Origin: Micromonospora sp. NBC_01796
Lineage (GTDB): Bacteria > Actinomycetota > Actinomycetes > Mycobacteriales > Micromonosporaceae
Length of the DNA: 64,000 bases
Direction: 5' to 3'
Assembly: GCF_035917455.1 (NCBI RefSeq)
Contig: NZ_CP109078.1
Span: 7,858,001 to 7,922,000 of the forward strand
The first letter of the stretch is position 1. Each line of letters opens with the position of its first letter. The notes below the pieces were generated by a model, which worked only from the letters and a program-made list of their open reading frames with translations, made no database searches and was not told the origin of the DNA. Below, piece by piece: positions 41,955 to 51,260 of the stretch. A program made the position numbers and the translations under genes.

Positions 41955-44057
41955 ATGAGCCGCGGTGATCAGACCCGGCGGGTGTGGACGCTACGGGGGG
42001 CGAGCACGGAGTACACCGTGGCGGTGCCGGAGGTCCCGGAGCACGGACGCTGGCTCGAACTCGTCGCCTGGGGTCCGCACGGCGTCAGCGACGGCCCCTC
42101 CCCCGTCGGCTACGACGGACCGACCCCGTTCCTCACCGCCGGTGACGCCGCCCCGATCGAGTACGCCACCGACGCCAACCGCCCGTTCACCGGACCGGAT
42201 CTCGTGGTCGAGACGGCCACCGGCGACCGCCGGGTCTCCTGGCGTTGGAGCCACACCGAGGCCGACGCCGACCAGCGGCAACTCACCGTCGGCTTCGCCG
42301 ACCCGGTCACCGGGCTGCGCGCGGTGATCCGCTACGAGATACCGGCCGGCACCGACGTCGTACGCCGGTGGGTCGAGCTGACCAACGACGGCCCCGCGCC
42401 GCTGCGACTGGTCCGGGCCGGCTCGGCCGGGTTCTGCGTACCCACCCCGCACGGTGCCCGGCTGAGCTACCAGTGGGGGCAGTGGGCCCAGGAGTTCCAG
42501 CTCGACCACGTCGACCTCGGCCACGGGGGCTTCACCATCGGCAGCGCCCAGGGTGTGCCGGGACACCTCTACGTTCCGTGGCTCGCCGTCCGGGACAACG
42601 CCGAGCCGGACGGCCCGACCTGGGGCATGGCGCTGGCCTGGACCGGTTCGTGGGAGATCACCGCCGACCGGGACACCGGTGGCCTGACCCGGGTACGGGT
42701 CGGCCGGAACCTGCCCGACGGCCCGTTGGACCTGCCCGCCGGTGCCAGTCTCACCCTGCCGGTGGCCGCCGGTGCCTACAGCCCGGACGGGTTGGACGGG
42801 CTGGCCCGGGTCTGGCACACCTACCAGCGTCAACTCGCGGGCGAGCGGCTCTCACCCCGGCCGGTGCTCTACAACTCGTGGGAGGCGACCTACTTCGCGG
42901 TCGACGCGGACAACCAGCTCGCGCTGGCCCGGATCGCGGCCGACCTGGGTGTGGAGACCTTCGTGGTCGACGACGGGTGGTTCGTCGGGCGCCCGGACGA
43001 CCACGGCGGGCTGGGCGACTGGACCCCGGATCCGGCCAAGTTCCCGGCCGGCTTCGACAACTTCGTCAAAGAGGTACGCGCACTGGGCCTGAACTTCGGG
43101 CTCTGGGTCGAACCGGAGTGTGTCAGCCCCCGCTCGAAGCTCTACGCCGAACACCCCGACTGGGTGTACGCGATCGACGGTCGACCGATCACCCCGGTCC
43201 GCAACCAGTACCTGCTCGACCTCGGCCGGCCCGAGGTCGCCGAGTTCGTCCACTCCACCGTGGACGGTCTGCTGCGCCGGCACGACATCGGCTACCTGAA
43301 GTGGGACTTCAACCGGCCGCGTACGGAACCGGGGCGGGGCGGCGCGGGTGGTCGGGTGGACCTGGACGGGGCCCACGTGGCGAACCTGCACCGGATCTAC
43401 CGGGACCTGCGCCGGGACCACCCGCACGTGGTGATCGAGGCGTGCGCCGGTGGCGGTGCCCGTACCGACCTGGCGATGGCGGCACTGTCCGATGTGTTCT
43501 GGCCCAGCGACAACACCGGCCCACTGGACCGGCTGGCGATCCAGTACGGCTTCCTGCACGCCAACGCGCCGCACCTGCTCAGCTCGTGGGTGACCGACTC
43601 CCCCGGACTGTTCGACCCGCGTCCCCGGTCGCTGGCGTTCCGGTTCGTGCTGGCGATGGCCGGGGTGCTCGGCATCGGGGCCGACATCCGGCACTGGAGT
43701 CCCGAGCAGCGTACGGAGGCCGCCGCCTGGATCGCCCGCTACAAGGAGATCCGCGAGATCGTCATGCACGGCACCGTGCACCTGATCGGCGGGCCGGACC
43801 AGTCCCGCTGCGCGGTGCAGTACACCTCCCCCGACGGCGGCACGGTTGTCGTGCTGGCCTGGCACACCGGCCGGCTCGACGGTGCGGGACTGCTGCCGTC
43901 CCGCCCGGTCCGGTTGCCCCTGCGCGGGCTCGACCCGGCGGCCCGCTACCGGCACGACGAGCGGCACTACTCCGGCAGTCATCTGCAGTCGGTTGGCCTT
44001 CCGGTGCACTGGACCGCGACCCACGACGCCGAACTGGCCGTCCTCCAGCGCGTCTGA
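41955..44057 (+). CDS. Family GH36 alpha-galactosidase
   Basis: The 700-residue cytoplasmic enzyme (no signal peptide) has an N-terminal beta-sandwich domain to about 310, a catalytic barrel (NSWEATYF, FVVDDGWFVGR, WVEPECVSPRSKLY) and a C-terminal beta domain. The nucleophile is Asp451 in KWDFNR; the acid/base is Asp519 in PSDNTGPLDR. It releases galactose from imported alpha-galactosides, feeding the oxidative operon on the other strand. ATG 41955 is preceded by GGGAG at 5-6 nt; an upstream GTG is less likely. A strong terminator follows. Confidence 0.95.
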   Translation: MSRGDQTRRVWTLRGASTEYTVAVPEVPEHGRWLELVAWGPHGVSDGPSPVGYDGPTPFLTAGDAAPIEYATDANRPFTGPDLVVETATGDRRVSWRWSHTEADADQRQLTVGFADPVTGLRAVIRYEIPAGTDVVRRWVELTNDGPAPLRLVRAGSAGFCVPTPHGARLSYQWGQWAQEFQLDHVDLGHGGFTIGSAQGVPGHLYVPWLAVRDNAEPDGPTWGMALAWTGSWEITADRDTGGLTRVRVGRNLPDGPLDLPAGASLTLPVAAGAYSPDGLDGLARVWHTYQRQLAGERLSPRPVLYNSWEATYFAVDADNQLALARIAADLGVETFVVDDGWFVGRPDDHGGLGDWTPDPAKFPAGFDNFVKEVRALGLNFGLWVEPECVSPRSKLYAEHPDWVYAIDGRPITPVRNQYLLDLGRPEVAEFVHSTVDGLLRRHDIGYLKWDFNRPRTEPGRGGAGGRVDLDGAHVANLHRIYRDLRRDHPHVVIEACAGGGARTDLAMAALSDVFWPSDNTGPLDRLAIQYGFLHANAPHLLSSWVTDSPGLFDPRPRSLAFRFVLAMAGVLGIGADIRHWSPEQRTEAAAWIARYKEIREIVMHGTVHLIGGPDQSRCAVQYTSPDGGTVVVLAWHTGRLDGAGLLPSRPVRLPLRGLDPAARYRHDERHYSGSHLQSVGLPVHWTATHDAELAVLQRV

Positions 44058-44064
44058 CGGGGGC

Positions 44065-44102
44065 GGCAAGGGCTCCCTCCCGTACGGGTGGGAGCCCTTG
44101 CC
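44065..44102 (+). terminator. Terminator after the alpha-galactosidase gene
   Basis: Perfect 13-bp stem GGCAAGGGCTCCC / GGGAGCCCTTGCC. The 12-nt loop contains CCCGTACGGG, itself a palindrome. It starts 8 bp after the stop codon. Confidence 0.85.
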
Positions 44103-44470
44103 ACTCGTACCCTCGTGCCGGAACGAGAGAAACGCTCGCGATCGGCCGGGAGCCGCGTGGCCGGGCCAATTTGATCGCGAATTTCCGGGCGTGTCCCTTG
44201 AGGATTGCCCGAATAGGAACCAATATAGGTGGTTTGAGACGGCAATCGGGCAGGAATCCGCGACGTTCCGTCGAACTAGTCGTTGGTACGGGTGAATCGG
44301 CTCACGCCAACAGGCGATCCACGGCGTGAGCGCCTAGCGTCCGGAACGGCCCTCATCACGGCCGGAGCACTTCCATACCGCTTTGCCCGGTACTTCGGGC
44401 CTGTGGCCGGCAGTTCAGGCCGCACCGCCCGAGATACGCATGTGAGCACCGGGCCGACATTGGAGCGATC
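44103..44470 (+). promoter_or_regulatory. Long structured leader of the NlpC/P60 gene
   Basis: These 368 bp hold no convincing gene. They contain GGGTGAATCGG (44290-44300) leading into a 9-bp perfect hairpin GCTCACGCC / GGCGTGAGC (44300-44308, 44323-44331) and then CCTAG. GGGTGAATC-hairpin-TAG resembles one block of the ydaO/yuaA c-di-AMP riboswitch, which in actinobacteria often precedes cell-wall hydrolase genes. I could not find the other conserved ydaO blocks, so this is only a candidate. The Shine-Dalgarno GGAG at 44462-44465 ends the region. Confidence 0.35.
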
Positions 44471-45199
44471 CTGAACGTACGGCATCCGCTGCACCGATTC
44501 GCAGCTGGTACCACCGTCCTGACCGTCACCGCCCTCTGGCTCCCGCCGGCAGCCATCGGGGCCCGACCCGAACCGGAAGAACGCTCGACAGTCGAGACCA
44601 GCGCCGCTCTGGAGGCCTCAGCCGAGGCCCGACTGCTCGCCGCCGAACGCGCCGATCGCGCGGACCGGCTACCCAGGATTCCACCGGCACTCCCCGCCAC
44701 ACCGACGGCCACGGCGACGACGCCACCGAAGGCGAAGGCAACCAAGGAGAAGGCGAAGACCCCCAGCAGGGGCACCGCCAGTACGCCGAAGAGCACAAAC
44801 TCCACCGCGCCGGCGCGGAAGAAGTCCACCGGCACCCCGAAGCCGGGTACCACGGTGAAACCCCCGTCCGGCGCCGCCGGAACGGTCGTCTCGTACGCGC
44901 TGGCCCAGGTCGGCAAGCGCTACGTCTACGGAGCGTCCGGCCCGAACAGTTTCGACTGCAGTGGCCTGGTCGCGGCAAGCTACGCCCGGGTCGGCATCAA
45001 GTTGCCGCACCAGAGCGGAGCGATCGCCAGCCGCGGCCGGCGTGTCCCAGCCGGGCAGTGGATGCCCGGAGACGTCATCTACACACCCGGTCACGTGGCC
45101 ATCTACCTGGGCAACAACAGGATGGTCGCGGCGACGAAGCCCAGCACGGGGGTACGGATCGGCACGGTCCGGGGCGGAACCGCGTACCGGTTCCTGTAA
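44471..45199 (+). CDS. Secreted NlpC/P60 peptidoglycan endopeptidase, apparent CTG start
   Basis: The 242-residue protein has a signal peptide (RHPLHRF then AAGTTVLTVTALWLPPAAIGA), a charged Glu/Ala-rich helix, a long Lys/Pro/Thr/Ser linker, and an NlpC/P60 domain from about residue 130. The catalytic Cys is in FDCSGLVAASYARVG and the His in GDVIYTPGHVAIYLG. It should cut D-Glu-meso-DAP peptide bonds in the wall. No ATG, GTG or TTG lies in frame at the right place. The CTG at 44471 is preceded by GGAG with 5-nt spacing and opens directly into the signal peptide. GTG 44855 is in frame but would delete the signal peptide and linker. Confidence 0.85.
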   Translation: MNVRHPLHRFAAGTTVLTVTALWLPPAAIGARPEPEERSTVETSAALEASAEARLLAAERADRADRLPRIPPALPATPTATATTPPKAKATKEKAKTPSRGTASTPKSTNSTAPARKKSTGTPKPGTTVKPPSGAAGTVVSYALAQVGKRYVYGASGPNSFDCSGLVAASYARVGIKLPHQSGAIASRGRRVPAGQWMPGDVIYTPGHVAIYLGNNRMVAATKPSTGVRIGTVRGGTAYRFL

Positions 45200-45234
45200 A
45201 GCCCGGTAGGCCGATCGGCAAGACGGACCAACAC

Positions 45235-45268
45235 GTGGTGCCCGGAGCAGTGCTGCTCCGGGCACCAC
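45235..45268 (+). terminator. Terminator after the NlpC/P60 gene
   Basis: Near-perfect inverted repeat GTGGTGCCCGGAGCAG / CTGCTCCGGGCACCAC (16-bp arms, effective loop 6 nt), 35 bp after the stop. The 186 bp that follow, up to 45454, show no gene and only the ribosome binding site of tctC. Confidence 0.85.
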
Positions 45269-45454
45269 CCCGTTCCCGGCCCGTGACACCAGGAGTGGCG
45301 GGCGCCGGTGATCCGGCGGGCCCGCCACGACCACAAAGACCACAACGAACTCCGCGACCGCAATCGTGACCCGAGTCACTCGGACCGGAAGCATCTACGC
45401 AACCCAGTGGAAACGCTGCGGCAACAGATGCCGATCCCGGCCGAGGAGACAACG

Positions 45455-46537
45455 ATGACAGACGTTCGAGGCACGGCGGGACTCCGATCCCGTGGCGGCC
45501 CGTACTCACCCGGCCGTGGATCGGCGGTCCGGCGCCGCGCCGCCGCGCTGGTGTGCGTACCGCTGCTGGCCCTCGGGACCGTCGGCTGCGCCAAGGACGG
45601 AGACGACGCCGGCTCGGACGCGGCGGTGAAGTACCCGACCAGCACCCTGGAGCTGATGGCACCGGCCGCACCCGGCGGCGGGTGGGACAGCACCGCACGG
45701 TCGCTGCAGAAGGCGCTGACCGACAGCAAGCTGGTCACCGAGTCGGTCGAGGTCTACAACGTGCCCGGCGCCGGTGGCACGCTCGGCCTGTCCCAGCTCG
45801 TCACGAAGAACAAGGGTGACTCCCACCAGCTGATGGTCACCGGTCTCGTGATGATCGGCGGCGTGGTGACCAACAAGTCGCCGGTCAAGCTGAGCCAGGT
45901 CACGCCGATCGCCACGCTCACCGCCGAGCAGGAGGTGATCGTCGTCCCGACCGACTCGAAGTACACCACCCTGCAACAGCTCATGGCCGACGCCAAGTCG
46001 AACCCCTCGTCGATCAACTGGGGTGGCGGTTCGGCCGGCGGCACCGACCAGATCCTGGTCGGCCTGCTCGCCAAGGCGGCCGGCGCGGATCCCAAGGCGA
46101 TGAAGTACATCGCCTACTCCGGCGGCGGCGAGTCCAAGGCGGCACTGCTCTCCGGTGACCTGACCGCGGCCGTCTCCGGCGCGAGCGAGTACTCCGACCT
46201 GGTCGCGGCCGGCAAGCTGCGCGCCCTCGCGGTCTCCGGCCCGACCGGCATCGACGTCGGCGCCGGCAAGCCGACCCCGACGATCAAGGAATCCGGGTAC
46301 GACGTGGAGCTGATGAACTGGCGCGGGCTGGTGGCGCCACCCGGGATCAAGGCCGGTGAGCGGGCCGCCATCATCAAGCTGATCGACGACCTGCACTCCT
46401 CGGCGCAGTGGAAGCAGACCCTCACCGACCAGAAGTGGGAGGACTTCTACCGCAGCGGGGACGAGGCCAAGGCGTACTTCGAGAGCGAGAACACCCGGAT
46501 CACCACGGTCCTCAGCGAGATCGGCCTGGCCGGTTAA
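45455..46537 (+). CDS. tctC: Tripartite tricarboxylate transporter substrate-binding lipoprotein TctC
   Basis: The 360-residue Bug-family binding protein has an Arg-rich signal region and lipobox LGTVGC at about residues 43-48. The mature part begins LELMAPAAPGGGWDSTARSL and continues VYNVPGAGGTLGLSQLV and WGGGSAGGTDQILVG, the usual ligand-loop motifs. It should deliver a carboxylate such as a tricarboxylic acid to TctAB. ATG 45455 has GAGGAG six nt upstream. First gene of tctCBA, which faces the two-component genes. Confidence 0.93.
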   Translation: MTDVRGTAGLRSRGGPYSPGRGSAVRRRAAALVCVPLLALGTVGCAKDGDDAGSDAAVKYPTSTLELMAPAAPGGGWDSTARSLQKALTDSKLVTESVEVYNVPGAGGTLGLSQLVTKNKGDSHQLMVTGLVMIGGVVTNKSPVKLSQVTPIATLTAEQEVIVVPTDSKYTTLQQLMADAKSNPSSINWGGGSAGGTDQILVGLLAKAAGADPKAMKYIAYSGGGESKAALLSGDLTAAVSGASEYSDLVAAGKLRALAVSGPTGIDVGAGKPTPTIKESGYDVELMNWRGLVAPPGIKAGERAAIIKLIDDLHSSAQWKQTLTDQKWEDFYRSGDEAKAYFESENTRITTVLSEIGLAG

Positions 46538-47226
46538 TGGCTCTGCCGACAACTGACGCACAGGGGAGGGTGGACCCGCGGGTCGCCCTCCCCCGGGCGC
46601 CGTGGGGACCCCGGATCCTCGGCGCCGTCCTGCTGGTGGTGGGACTGTTCCTCGCCTGGACCGCGTACGACTCGGCCGAGGGCGACTTCTCGGCGGACGG
46701 ACCATGGCTGGCGCCACTGGTGGTGACGGCCGGCTGGGTGGTCCTGTCCGCCTGGTACCTGGTCAGCCAGTTCGTCCGCCCGGCAGGCTCGGCCGACGCC
46801 ACCCCGACCACAGTGGAATCGACCGACGGCGTGGATCCGGCGCTCCGAACGGAAACGGTCCGCGAGCCGGCATCGGCCGACGGAACCGGTCCGGCCGACA
46901 AGGAACCGGGCGCCGGTACGGAACTGGCCGACGGTACGAACCTGCCCGACGGTACGGAGCTGGTCGACGAGACCGAGGCGACCGGGCCGGTGCAGGGGCT
47001 CACCCCGGTCCTGCTCGGCGTGGCGCTGCTCGGTTACGTGTTCGTCCTCGACCCGGTCGGCTTCGTGCTCGCCTCGGCGGTCTTCTTCGTCGCCGCCGCC
47101 CGGATCCTCGGCAGCCACCACTCGGTCCGGGACGTGCTGGTGGCGGTGCCCCTGGTCCTCGCCATCTATCTCGGCTTCACCCAACTGCTCGAGATCTCAC
47201 TGCCGTCCGGAGTGTTGCCGCTGTGA
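46537..47226 (+). CDS. tctB: Tripartite tricarboxylate transporter small membrane subunit TctB
   Basis: The 229-residue protein has the four-helix TctB layout: two N-terminal helices (about 27-45 and 57-80) and two or more C-terminal ones (about 155-220). Between them is an unusually long hydrophilic, acidic segment of about 70 residues with three 6-residue repeats ([18 protein letters not shown]). TctB usually has only a short loop there. It begins by TAATG overlap with tctC and ends overlapping tctA. Confidence 0.85.
   Translation: MALPTTDAQGRVDPRVALPRAPWGPRILGAVLLVVGLFLAWTAYDSAEGDFSADGPWLAPLVVTAGWVVLSAWYLVSQFVRPAGSADATPTTVESTDGVDPALRTETVREPASADGTGPADKEPGAGTELADGTNLPDGTELVDETEATGPVQGLTPVLLGVALLGYVFVLDPVGFVLASAVFFVAAARILGSHHSVRDVLVAVPLVLAIYLGFTQLLEISLPSGVLPL
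46915..46968 (+). repeat. Three tandem 18-bp repeats inside tctB
   Basis: Units start at 46915, 46933 and 46951, each GGTACG followed by a variant of CTGxxCGAC, coding GT(E/N)L(A/P/V)D. They lie in the inserted loop and look like recent in-frame expansion. Confidence 0.85.
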
Positions 47227-48773
47227 ACGTCTTCGGAGACCTGCTCAGCGGCTTCGGCACCGTGCTGGAGCCGCAGTACCTGCTCTACGCCGCGATCGGG
47301 GTCACCCTCGGCACCTTCGTCGGGGTACTGCCCGGCATCGGTCCGGCGCTGACCATCGCCCTGCTGCTGCCGGTCACGTTCAGCCTGGACGACCCGATCG
47401 GGACGTTCATCATGTTCGCCGGGATCTACTACGGCGCCATGTACGGCGGCTCGACCACCAGCATCCTGCTGAACACCCCGGGTGAGTCGGCCTCGGTGGC
47501 CACCGCCATCGAGGGTTACCAGATGGCCAGACGGGGTCGGGCCCGTGCCGCCCTGGCCACCGCGGCGATCGGCTCGTTCGTCGCCGGGACCATCTCCACC
47601 CTGCTGCTCACCCTCTTCGCCCGGCCGGTGGCCGCGCTGGCGGTCGAGTTCCGGGCGGCGGACTACTTCGCCCTGGCCCTGCTGGCCATGGTCGCGGTCA
47701 CCGCACTGGTCGGCCGTTCCCTGGTACGGGGGCTGCTCTCGCTCAGCCTGGGGCTGTTCCTCGGGCTGGTCGGGCTCGACGGTCTCACCGGCCAGGCCCG
47801 GTTCAGCTTCGGCACCCTGGAACTGCTCGACGGCATCGACGTCGTGGTGATCATCGTCGGGCTCTTCGCCATCGGCGAGACGCTCTACGTGGCGAGCCGG
47901 CTGCGGCAGCTGCCCGAGCACGTCACCCCGCTGGAGCCGGGTCGGGGCGGCTTCGGCTGGCTCAGCCGGTCGGACTGGTCCCGCTCCTGGCGCCCGTGGC
48001 TGCGCGGCACCGCGGTCGGCTTCCCGTTCGGCGCCCTGCCGGCCGGTGGCGCCGACATCCCCACCTTCCTCTCCTACACCTTCGAGAAGTACCGCTCGAA
48101 GAACAAGGCGGAGTTCGGCAAGGGCGCGATCGAGGGGGTGGCCGGTCCGGAGGCGGCGAACAACGCCGCGTTCTCCGGCGTACTCGTGCCGCTGTTGACC
48201 CTGGGTATTCCGACCTCGGCCACGGCGGCGGTGATGCTGGCCGCGTTCCAGATCTTCAACCTGCAACCCGGCCCGCAGTTGTTCGACAAGTCACCGGAGT
48301 TGGTCTGGGCGCTGATCGCGTCGCTCTACGTCGGCAACGTGCTGCTGTTGGCGCTGAACCTGCCGCTGATCCGGCTCTGGGTGAAGGTGCTCCAGATCCC
48401 CCGCCCGCTGCTGTACGCGGGCATCCTGGTCTTCGCCACCCTCGGTGTGTACGCCGCCTCGAACGACATCACCCAGGTGCTGATCGCGTACGGGATCGGG
48501 GTGATCGGGTTCTTCATGCGGCACTACGACTTCCCGATCGCACCGGTCATCCTCGGCGCCATCCTCGGCCCGATGATGGAACTCCAGTTCCGCCGCACCC
48601 TCGTGCTCAGCAACGGGGACCTGAGCGTCTTCGTCACCCGCCCGCTGACCGCCGTACTGCTGTCGCTGGTGGTCCTGGCGGTGGTGGTCCCGTACCTGCC
48701 GAGGATCATCGCTCGGCTGCGGGGCAGGTCGGCCAAATCGGTGCAGCGTCTGGCCTTCGGCGAGGACGACTGA
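47223..48773 (+). CDS. tctA: Tripartite tricarboxylate transporter large membrane subunit TctA
   Basis: The 516-residue membrane protein with about 11-12 helices has the family motifs [20 protein letters not shown] and [19 protein letters not shown], plus [16 protein letters not shown] in the first half and [19 protein letters not shown] in the second. These belong to the duplicated TctA fold that forms the transport path. GTG 47223 overlaps the tctB stop by GTGA. The gene ends 12 bp before the converging response-regulator stop. Confidence 0.95.
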   Translation: MNVFGDLLSGFGTVLEPQYLLYAAIGVTLGTFVGVLPGIGPALTIALLLPVTFSLDDPIGTFIMFAGIYYGAMYGGSTTSILLNTPGESASVATAIEGYQMARRGRARAALATAAIGSFVAGTISTLLLTLFARPVAALAVEFRAADYFALALLAMVAVTALVGRSLVRGLLSLSLGLFLGLVGLDGLTGQARFSFGTLELLDGIDVVVIIVGLFAIGETLYVASRLRQLPEHVTPLEPGRGGFGWLSRSDWSRSWRPWLRGTAVGFPFGALPAGGADIPTFLSYTFEKYRSKNKAEFGKGAIEGVAGPEAANNAAFSGVLVPLLTLGIPTSATAAVMLAAFQIFNLQPGPQLFDKSPELVWALIASLYVGNVLLLALNLPLIRLWVKVLQIPRPLLYAGILVFATLGVYAASNDITQVLIAYGIGVIGFFMRHYDFPIAPVILGAILGPMMELQFRRTLVLSNGDLSVFVTRPLTAVLLSLVVLAVVVPYLPRIIARLRGRSAKSVQRLAFGEDD

Positions 48774-48785
48774 GACGGCACCGCC

Positions 48786-49463
48786 TCAGGCTCCGCCGGT
48801 CCACCGGTAGCGACGTTCCGGTCGGCCGGCGGAGCCGTACCGGAGGCTCACCCCGGCCTTGCCCGTACCGACGAAGTGCTCCAGGTAGCGGCGGGTGCTG
48901 ACCCTGGACAGCCCGACCCGCTCGGCGCACTCGGTGGCCGACAGGTCGCCGTCGGCCTTGCGGAGCGCCTCGGCGACCAGGTCGGCGGTGGGCCGGGTCA
49001 GCCCCTTGGGCAGTTCGACCGGGGGTGCCGGGCGGAGCGCCACGAAGAGCCGGTCGACGTCGTCCTGGGCCACCTCGCGGGACCCGGCGAGCCCGTGGTG
49101 GGCGACCGCGTACCGCTCCAGCCGGTCGCGCAGGGCGTCGAAGCTGAACGGCTTGATCAGGTAGTGGACCACTCCGCTGCGCAACGCGGTCCGGATGGTG
49201 TTGACGTCCCGCGCCGCGGTCACCGCGAGTACGTCCACCACCGCGTCCCCCTCGCGCAACCGGCGCAGCACCTCCAGGCCGGAGACGTCCGGCAGGTAGA
49301 TGTCGAGCAGGACCAGGTCCGGCCGGAGCCGGTCCACCTCGGCGAGCGCCTCGGCACCGGTGTGCGCCACCCCGACGACGGCGAAGCCCGGCACCCGGGT
49401 GACGAACCCGCACTGCACCTTCGCCACCATGAAGTCGTCGTCGACCACCAGCACCCGGATCAT
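48786..49463 (-). CDS. CitB/DcuR-like response regulator
   Basis: The 225-residue protein has a receiver domain (VLVVDDDFMVAK, phospho-acceptor Asp in DLVLLDIYLPD, Thr in AVTAARD, Lys in LIKPFSF). The C-terminal helix-turn-helix (GDLSATECAERVGLSRVSTRRYLEHF) is of the kind found in citrate/dicarboxylate regulators. It most likely activates the adjacent tct genes in response to the carboxylate. Its ATG overlaps the sensor kinase stop. Confidence 0.92.
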   Translation of the reverse strand: MIRVLVVDDDFMVAKVQCGFVTRVPGFAVVGVAHTGAEALAEVDRLRPDLVLLDIYLPDVSGLEVLRRLREGDAVVDVLAVTAARDVNTIRTALRSGVVHYLIKPFSFDALRDRLERYAVAHHGLAGSREVAQDDVDRLFVALRPAPPVELPKGLTRPTADLVAEALRKADGDLSATECAERVGLSRVSTRRYLEHFVGTGKAGVSLRYGSAGRPERRYRWTGGA

Positions 49464-51019
49464 GCCGACACCCCTACCACCAGCGGCAGCCGGGCCACGA
49501 ACGACGACCCGCGTACCTGCACACTGCCGCCCCGGTGCTGGCAGATCAACCGGATCAGGGCCAGGCCGAGGCCGTGGTGACCGAGCGACTCGTCCTTGGT
49601 GCTGTAGCCCTGCCGGAACACCTCCTCGACCAGCTCCTCCGGTACGCCCGGCCCGGAGTCGCTGACCGTCACGTGGACCTCGCCGTCGTGCACCCGTACC
49701 CCCGCCTCCACCCGGCCGCCCGGCCCGATCGCGTCCAGCGCGTTGTCGATCAGGTTGCCGATCACCGTCACCAGGTCACCGGCGAGCCGTTCGTCGACCA
49801 CCGGGAGGTCCGAGTCGGCGGCGATCACCAGTTGCACACCCTGCTCGGCGGCGAGGCTCGCCTTCGCGATCAGCAGGGCGGCCAGCGCCGGATCCCGGAT
49901 CAGGCTGGTCACGTCCCGGTTGAGCGCCTCGTGCACCTGGCTGGCCCGGGTGATGTAGCGGACCACCTCGTCGTGCTCGCCCAGCTCCACCAGCCCGGCG
50001 ATGGTGTGCAGCCGGTTGCTGAACTCGTGCGCCTGGGCCCGGAGGGTGTCGGTGGTGTGCCGGCTGACGTCGAGTTCGCGGCGCAGCGCGGTCAGCTCGG
50101 TCCGGTCCCGCAGGGTCGTCACCGAACCGACCCGGCGCCCCCGTACCAGCACCGGCCGGCGGTTGAGCACCAGCACGCGGTCGTCGCTGAGCACGATCTG
50201 GTCCACCCCGCTGACCCGCCCGGTGAGTACGTCCCGCAGCCGGGGCTCCATCGGCTGGGCGTGCAGCGACTGCCCGACCGGCGAGGCCGGCAGCCCGAGC
50301 AGGCGTACGGCCTCGTCGTTGACCAGGGTGACCCGGTCGGCGGCGTCGGTGCCGAGCACACCTTCCTTGATGCCGTGCAGCATCGCCTCCCGGTGCTCGA
50401 CCAGGCCGGTGATCTCGTCGGGTTCCAGGCCCAGCGTCTGCCGTTTCACCCGACGGGCCAGCAGCAGCGACCCGGCCACCCCGAGCACCCCGCCGAGCAG
50501 CAGGTAGGTGAGCAGGTTGGTGACCCCGGCGGCGAGCTGTTCGGGCAGCGTGGGGTAGACGTGGCCGACCACGATCAGGCCGAGGAAACCACCGTCCCGC
50601 TCGTCGAGTACGGGCACGTGCGCGACCAGCGCCTTGGACCCGTCGTCGACCACACCGACCCAGGACCGGCCGGCAAGCCCGTCGCTGGTGCCGAGGACAG
50701 CGGGTGTGCCCGCGTCCGGGCCGGTGACGAGTTTGCCGGTGGCGTCGGTGATCAGCACGTACGAGGCACCGGAGACCGCTCGGGCGCTCTCCGCGACCGA
50801 GGCCAGCGCCTCCTGTCCGGTCGGGTCGCCGAGCCCCAGCCGCACCGTACGGTTGATCGCCGCGTTCTCCCCCACCGACCGCAGCCGGGCGCCCTCCTCG
50901 CGCCGGAACGCGGCGTCGGACTCGGCGATCGACACCGCCGCGACCGCGCCGACCACCAGCAGCACGATGCCGAGCTGGAGCAGCAGGAACTGGCCGGCCA
51001 GGGACATCCGCTGACGCAT
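49460..51019 (-). CDS. CitA/DcuS-like sensor histidine kinase
   Basis: The 519-residue sensor has a first helix (about 8-30), an extracytoplasmic PDC-like domain (about 40-165), a second helix (about 175-195), a PAS domain (about 205-300), and the kinase core. The phospho-acceptor His is in AQAHEFSNRLHTIAGLVELG. NLIDNALDAIGPGG (N box), SDSGPGVPEE and HHGLGLALIRLIC (G boxes) form the ATP site. This is the layout of citrate and C4-dicarboxylate sensors. ATG 51019 has GGAGGAG just upstream. It is divergent from the second TctC gene. Confidence 0.92.
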   Translation of the reverse strand: MRQRMSLAGQFLLLQLGIVLLVVGAVAAVSIAESDAAFRREEGARLRSVGENAAINRTVRLGLGDPTGQEALASVAESARAVSGASYVLITDATGKLVTGPDAGTPAVLGTSDGLAGRSWVGVVDDGSKALVAHVPVLDERDGGFLGLIVVGHVYPTLPEQLAAGVTNLLTYLLLGGVLGVAGSLLLARRVKRQTLGLEPDEITGLVEHREAMLHGIKEGVLGTDAADRVTLVNDEAVRLLGLPASPVGQSLHAQPMEPRLRDVLTGRVSGVDQIVLSDDRVLVLNRRPVLVRGRRVGSVTTLRDRTELTALRRELDVSRHTTDTLRAQAHEFSNRLHTIAGLVELGEHDEVVRYITRASQVHEALNRDVTSLIRDPALAALLIAKASLAAEQGVQLVIAADSDLPVVDERLAGDLVTVIGNLIDNALDAIGPGGRVEAGVRVHDGEVHVTVSDSGPGVPEELVEEVFRQGYSTKDESLGHHGLGLALIRLICQHRGGSVQVRGSSFVARLPLVVGVSA

Positions 51020-51260
51020 CGCTCCTCCTCCGCCGGGGGGTCGGGCACGCACACGACGCCGGGACGGGCTGGGCCGGACCCGGATGGGCGTGGTGGGAAG
51101 CGTCCGCCCGACCGGCGCCGGAGTCAACCGCAAACTACCCGAGGCCCGGCTGGTGACAACCGGCCGTCGGACGAGCAGGATCGTCAGGTACCTCCGCCGG
51201 ACGTCAGGTATCCGCACCGGACGGCTCACCGGCGGGACGAACCGGCAGAGGAGGATCGAA

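Noticed and set aside
44855-45199. NlpC/P60 gene starting at GTG 44855
   Set aside because: It would leave out a signal peptide and linker that are in the same frame, and lacks a good ribosome site.
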